From assembly GCA_032622095.1 (NCBI GenBank), contig CP136064.1, positions 277,101,614-277,165,613 on the forward strand: a stretch of 64,000 nucleotides of DNA, in the 5' to 3' direction. Positions 60,301-64,000 of the stretch are shown one piece after another. Below the pieces are notes generated by a model. The model worked only from the letters and a program-made list of their open reading frames with translations. It did no database searches and had not been told where the DNA came from. The stretch comes from Siphonodentalium dalli. Its lineage: Eukaryota > Mollusca > Scaphopoda > Gadilida > Siphonodentaliidae. Every line of letters begins with the position of its first letter. Within the stretch, counting starts at the first letter, position 1. A program made the translations under genes and the position numbers.

Positions 60301-60829
60301 AGGCCTACCCCCCCCCCCCCCTGTACTAACTAGTAATTAAATTTAATGTGATTTTGTGTTGTCTTACAGTCTTTCAGTCGTTTGAACTGAAATTGTCATT
60401 TGTTGGAAGTATTTTATATCAATACTACAATTAAGTATGGGGTGCAATTCGGGGGAATTCCTATTAGCTGAAAGACCGGGTGCTGTGTTTGTAGGGGGGT
60501 CTCGAATATCGATCTACATCAAGAATCAAACCATTCAAGACGGGGCAGTTGGATATATCAAGTATACAGCATACACTCACTGACTTTTTGGGGTGGTACG
60601 GTCGATTTGCTTGATACTTTCGGCGATGTTAGTAGAATGCTACATTCATCCAGTTGACATAGTACCTTCATACTATAACTTATCAGTTGCACGCACCGGA
60701 ACAAGTCCATAATATTAATTTTTTGTCAATTTTATCACAAAACGGCCATAAAAACCGACAAATACCTTTAAAATAGGGATTTTTGCCACAATGAATTTAT
60801 GGTTATTTTTGTATCGATATTTATGTATC
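60301..60829. other. Non-coding stretch
   Basis: Poly-C run at 60308-60320. No gene seen. Confidence 0.45.
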
Positions 60830-62453
60830 GTGGGGTACATGGAGATTTAATTATGGAATCCTATTAGGGCCACTTCCTAATGGCGCGCCGAAAGCGACAA
60901 AAAGTGCGCCATTAGTAACGCGCCGAAAGCGCCGAAAGCGACAAAATGTGCGCCATTAGCGTTATTTCGGCGCGCGCCGAAAGCGCCGAAAGCGACTAAA
61001 TATGCGCCGTTACGGCGCACTTTTTGTCGCTTTCGGCGCTTTCGGCGCACCGCGCCGAAAGCGACAAAATATGCGCCATTAGTGCATTCGGCGCGATGCG
61101 CCATTAGTGCATTCGGCGCGGTGCGCCATTAGCGCGGTGCGCCGAAAGCGACAAAATATGTCCCATTAGCGCATGTACCATTAAGTATGTGATCACCTCA
61201 GCAGGGGTGCCGGAAGAGGGGGGCAGAGGGGGCAGCTGACCCACTGCCCTTGACCAAGGGGGGGGCGAGCGGGGGCAGGACTTGCCCTTTTTCTGGAGAC
61301 AGAAAATGCTTTTTGTGTGTTTTATCTCCTGATTTTATAGCATGACCATATGTACAATGTATAGACATATGTATCAATTATAAAAGGGAGGGGCTGAAAT
61401 TTGCTGTAGATAGACCTCTAAATGCTATAATTTGTCATTATTCAGATTTAAAATTATTGTGGCCGTGTGGTCCTGGTCCCTCCTTTGTGGGCAGTTAAAG
61501 GTACTCAATCCGATCAGACGGTCCTAAGTTACTGGACAATTTGCGGATCAGACGTGTGGTCAGACGGTCCCCATACCACCATCTCCGTTATTTCGTCAAA
61601 AACACTTCTTCTCATACAAATCACCGTTATTGAGCAAATTAATATTATTTATAGAGTTATTGCCCTTCATATTAAATATGAAGCTAACATGCAGGATTAG
61701 CAAAACATGTCTTCATTTAGTGGACAATCCCAAGCTCGCGTGCCACGCGTGGTTGGATTGTCCATTTAGTATTGACCATTTTAGGTACCGATTGTCCATT
61801 TATAAGTGGACAATCCTTGAAGAATTGCCTGAATTGGTGGTATTTGGACCAAAAAAGTCACATTTTGCTATAAAAACACGAGATTAAACACACAAAAAGC
61901 ATTTTCTGTCTCCAGAAAAAGGGCACGTCCTGCCCCCGCTCGCCCCCCCCCCCTTGGTCAAGAGCAGGGGGTCAGCTGCCCCCTCTGCCCCCCCCTCTTC
62001 CGGCACCCCTGCTGGGGTGATCACATACTTAATTGTACATGCGCTAATGGCGCATATTTTGTCGCTTTCGGCGCACCGCGCTAATGGCGCACCGCGCCGA
62101 ATGCACTAATGGCGCACCGCGCCGAATTCCCTAATGACGCATATTTTGTCGCTTTCGGCGCTTTCGGCGCACCGCGCCGAATGCACTAATGGCGCACCGC
62201 GCCGAATTCCCTAATGACGCATAGTTTGGCGCTTTCGGCGGTTTCGGTGCATTCGGCGCGCGCCGAAACAACGCTAATGGCGCACATTTTGTCGCATCGC
62301 GCCGAAAGCGACAAAATGTGCGCCGAAAGCGCCATTAGCAAGTGGCTCTAATAGGATTCCATATTTAATACCTGGATGTCTCTTTTTGAATCCCTCGGCT
62401 CCGCCTCGGGGTTCAAAATCAACATCCAGGTATTAAATCTCCATGTACCCCCG
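60830..62453. mobile_element. 1.6-kb CpG-rich foldback element
   Basis: Two arms of about 500-570 bp, 60830-61335 and 61880-62453, are inverted copies. From outside in: GGGGTACATGGAGATTTAA, ATGGAATCCTATTAG, a GCGCCATTAG/GCGCCGAAAGCGACAAAA array, AAGTATGTGATCACC, a poly-G/GGGGGCAG block, and CATTTTCTGTCTCCAGAAAA. The loop (61336-61879) holds a TTAA-family end at 61496-61530 and GTGGACAATCC palindromes. Frames inside come from the array and are not genes. Confidence 0.85.
62368..62433. repeat. 66-bp hairpin inserted in the right arm
   Basis: AATACCTGGATGTC...GAATCCC pairs with GGGTTC...ACATCCAGGTATT around a GC-rich loop. It splits the right outer arm and is absent from the left arm at the matching place (about 60850), so it was inserted later. 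Confidence 0.7.
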
Positions 62454-64000
62454 ATGTTGCCGAAGATAACTAAGAATATATGTATATCTCTCTCGTTATA
62501 TAAACAAGATATAATTATATATATTTTTCACGAAATATGTTTAATTATTCATCAAACAAGAAATATATCATAGATATAAAATATCTAATCCCCCTATCAT
62601 ATTAGTATGAGTACAGTATTTAGTGCTTTACTCGGTGCACTCGCTCCCCGACTCTGGAATACATTTAGCTCCCTGATTCATTATAATATAAGCCACAGCC
62701 GGCTACAGCCTGCGTGCTCAAATACCCCCAGAATCTGAAGTTGCCAAACTGGTAGCCTAGTTCTCTCTGTGTAGTAGAGGTAATATATTTATTATTATAT
62801 ATTGTAACGTCACCAATTGGTTCCTTCCTATAATATAAGTTAGAGAATTATTTGTGCCATTCGGCTCTTGTAGTAAACAATACTCCTTTAGTAACTTGAG
62901 ACATTTAGCCTCGTTTTACTCGCTGGCTGCCACATATCAGTCAACATCTTTTCTGTACACAATTTCCATCAGCCAACTGATCACAGTTCTTTTTTACCAC
63001 ACAAGATCATGTTCATTATGTAGGCCTATTTTATCTAACCGAAGTTACTGAACAATTTAACATTCTCAAACACGGATATAATAAATACATTCTAACAATG
63101 GAACTTCATGGTTGTTACTTCCCTTGAAAGACGGCAAAGTAAAAAAGAACTCTCATGAATTAACAGGAATGAGCGCACATGGCATTCTGTACAGTAGCAT
63201 TCAAAATGAACTGTCGATTCATTCTGCGTTTCGTTTTGAACGCTGAGAATATAAACTAGTTGGAGGATTCGTGAAGACAACGGACGCCGTCCATAACATT
63301 CACCCTTCAAGCCTTTCGTTTCTTTGTTATCTTAGTACACTAGATTTAATGCCCAACCCGAAACTAATTGCAATAGAAGAAATTTTGGTGTCAAAATGTA
63401 CAGAAAGACTCCAATAATGCACCAGAGAAAACCCCCTATATTCCCATCAGGCGAAATGTTGTTTTAGCAGCTTTTTATTTTCAGATTTTAGAAATATTTT
63501 TGACACAGGTATGGGTTTCCATACATCCTAAATGAAATCAGGTGAGAGATGTTTACATTCCACAGAGCTATTGAAAATGGTGTGAATTTCACTGTGAAAC
63601 AACTTTAAAAACATTAAAATGACATCAACTCCAGACAAAGGTGAGTGTACAAATATTTTAAATGAATAACTAAATGAACATAACGTAGTCCATGCATATC
63701 ATCCCCATTGAATGTTGCAATAAATTGTCTCAATTTACAAATTATACTGTGCTACCACAGTACCAGGAATCCTGGCAGAGCTAATGAGAAAGTGTGTAAT
63801 CTATGGAAGACCGATCGATCATGAATTCATGAAATATAATTATACTGTGTATATTTTGTCATTTCTACTGTCTGTGTCTGATCTTACACTCCAAATATAA
63901 ACAACACATTTATAGACTATATACATACTATTAGTGTGATGTATATGGACACATGAGTTAGCAGGTGGGATAATAATAAAGGGGAAAACAGGAGGTGTAT
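62454..64000. other. Non-coding stretch to window end
   Basis: No gene, RNA or repeat arm recognised. Confidence 0.4.

Noticed and set aside
60877-61104. Minus-strand frame with repeated 'VAFGAFGA'
   Set aside because: It is a direct product of the GCGCCGAAAGC array in the foldback arm.
62605-62740. Frame reading 'ALAPRLWNTFSSLI', like a LINE RT tail
   Set aside because: Only a few residues match and no upstream RT blocks are seen.

Overview
This is AT-rich, intron- and repeat-dominated nuclear DNA of a eukaryote, most likely a marine lophotrochozoan and probably a bivalve mollusc. Three things point there: a membrane-anchored animal-type UDP-glycosyltransferase (UGT) coded after a splice acceptor, non-LTR (LINE) retrotransposon relics, and several copies of dispersed repeats with GGACGGAC/GTCCGTCC runs that I associate with bivalve genomes. 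The species cannot be named from sequence alone. I see no prokaryotic operon, CRISPR array, rRNA or convincing tRNA.

Only one intact protein-coding unit is visible: a UGT exon at 40789-42360 on the plus strand (523 codons plus stop). It has a signal-peptide-like start, the UDP-sugar-binding signature and a C-terminal membrane anchor. No in-frame ATG lies between the acceptor and the mature N-terminus, so the start codon should be in an upstream exon or is lost. By hand alignment both residues of the usual catalytic His/Asp pair are replaced (Pro and Met), so it may be a pseudoenzyme or may work differently. Other coding traces are fragments: half a THAP zinc finger (1115-1279), a LINE endonuclease with a frameshift and a degenerate 2A-like motif (8298-9361, minus), and two LINE reverse-transcriptase tails (3550-3940 and 52105-52812, both minus).

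Layout. 1-6.2 kb: dispersed repeat, THAP fragment, AATAAAGAGCG repeats, a CACGTG cluster, RT tail, a tandem duplication. 6.2-14.8 kb: LINE endonuclease, duplicated hairpin modules, a 111-bp perfect-type palindrome. 14.8-16.1 kb: arrays of the palindrome CGCTTAAGCG. 16.7-21.7 kb: stacked TIR elements, including nested TTAA-flanked elements and a 260-bp palindrome. 23.6-25.4 kb: a 45-bp minisatellite with higher-order structure. 26-33.6 kb: dispersed repeats and foldback elements. 33.6-40.3 kb: mostly featureless. 40.3-42.4 kb: UGT. 42.9-54.4 kb: TTAA element, tandem-repeat elements, an inverted pair of >1.3-kb repeats, RT tail. 54.4-59.1 kb: little. 59.1-62.5 kb: GGAGGGCTA palindromes and a 1.6-kb CpG-rich foldback. 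62.5-64 kb: nothing recognised.

The genes do not form a pathway. The biology here is one UGT locus surrounded by non-autonomous mobile-element families. Most short open frames lie in these repeats and are not annotated.
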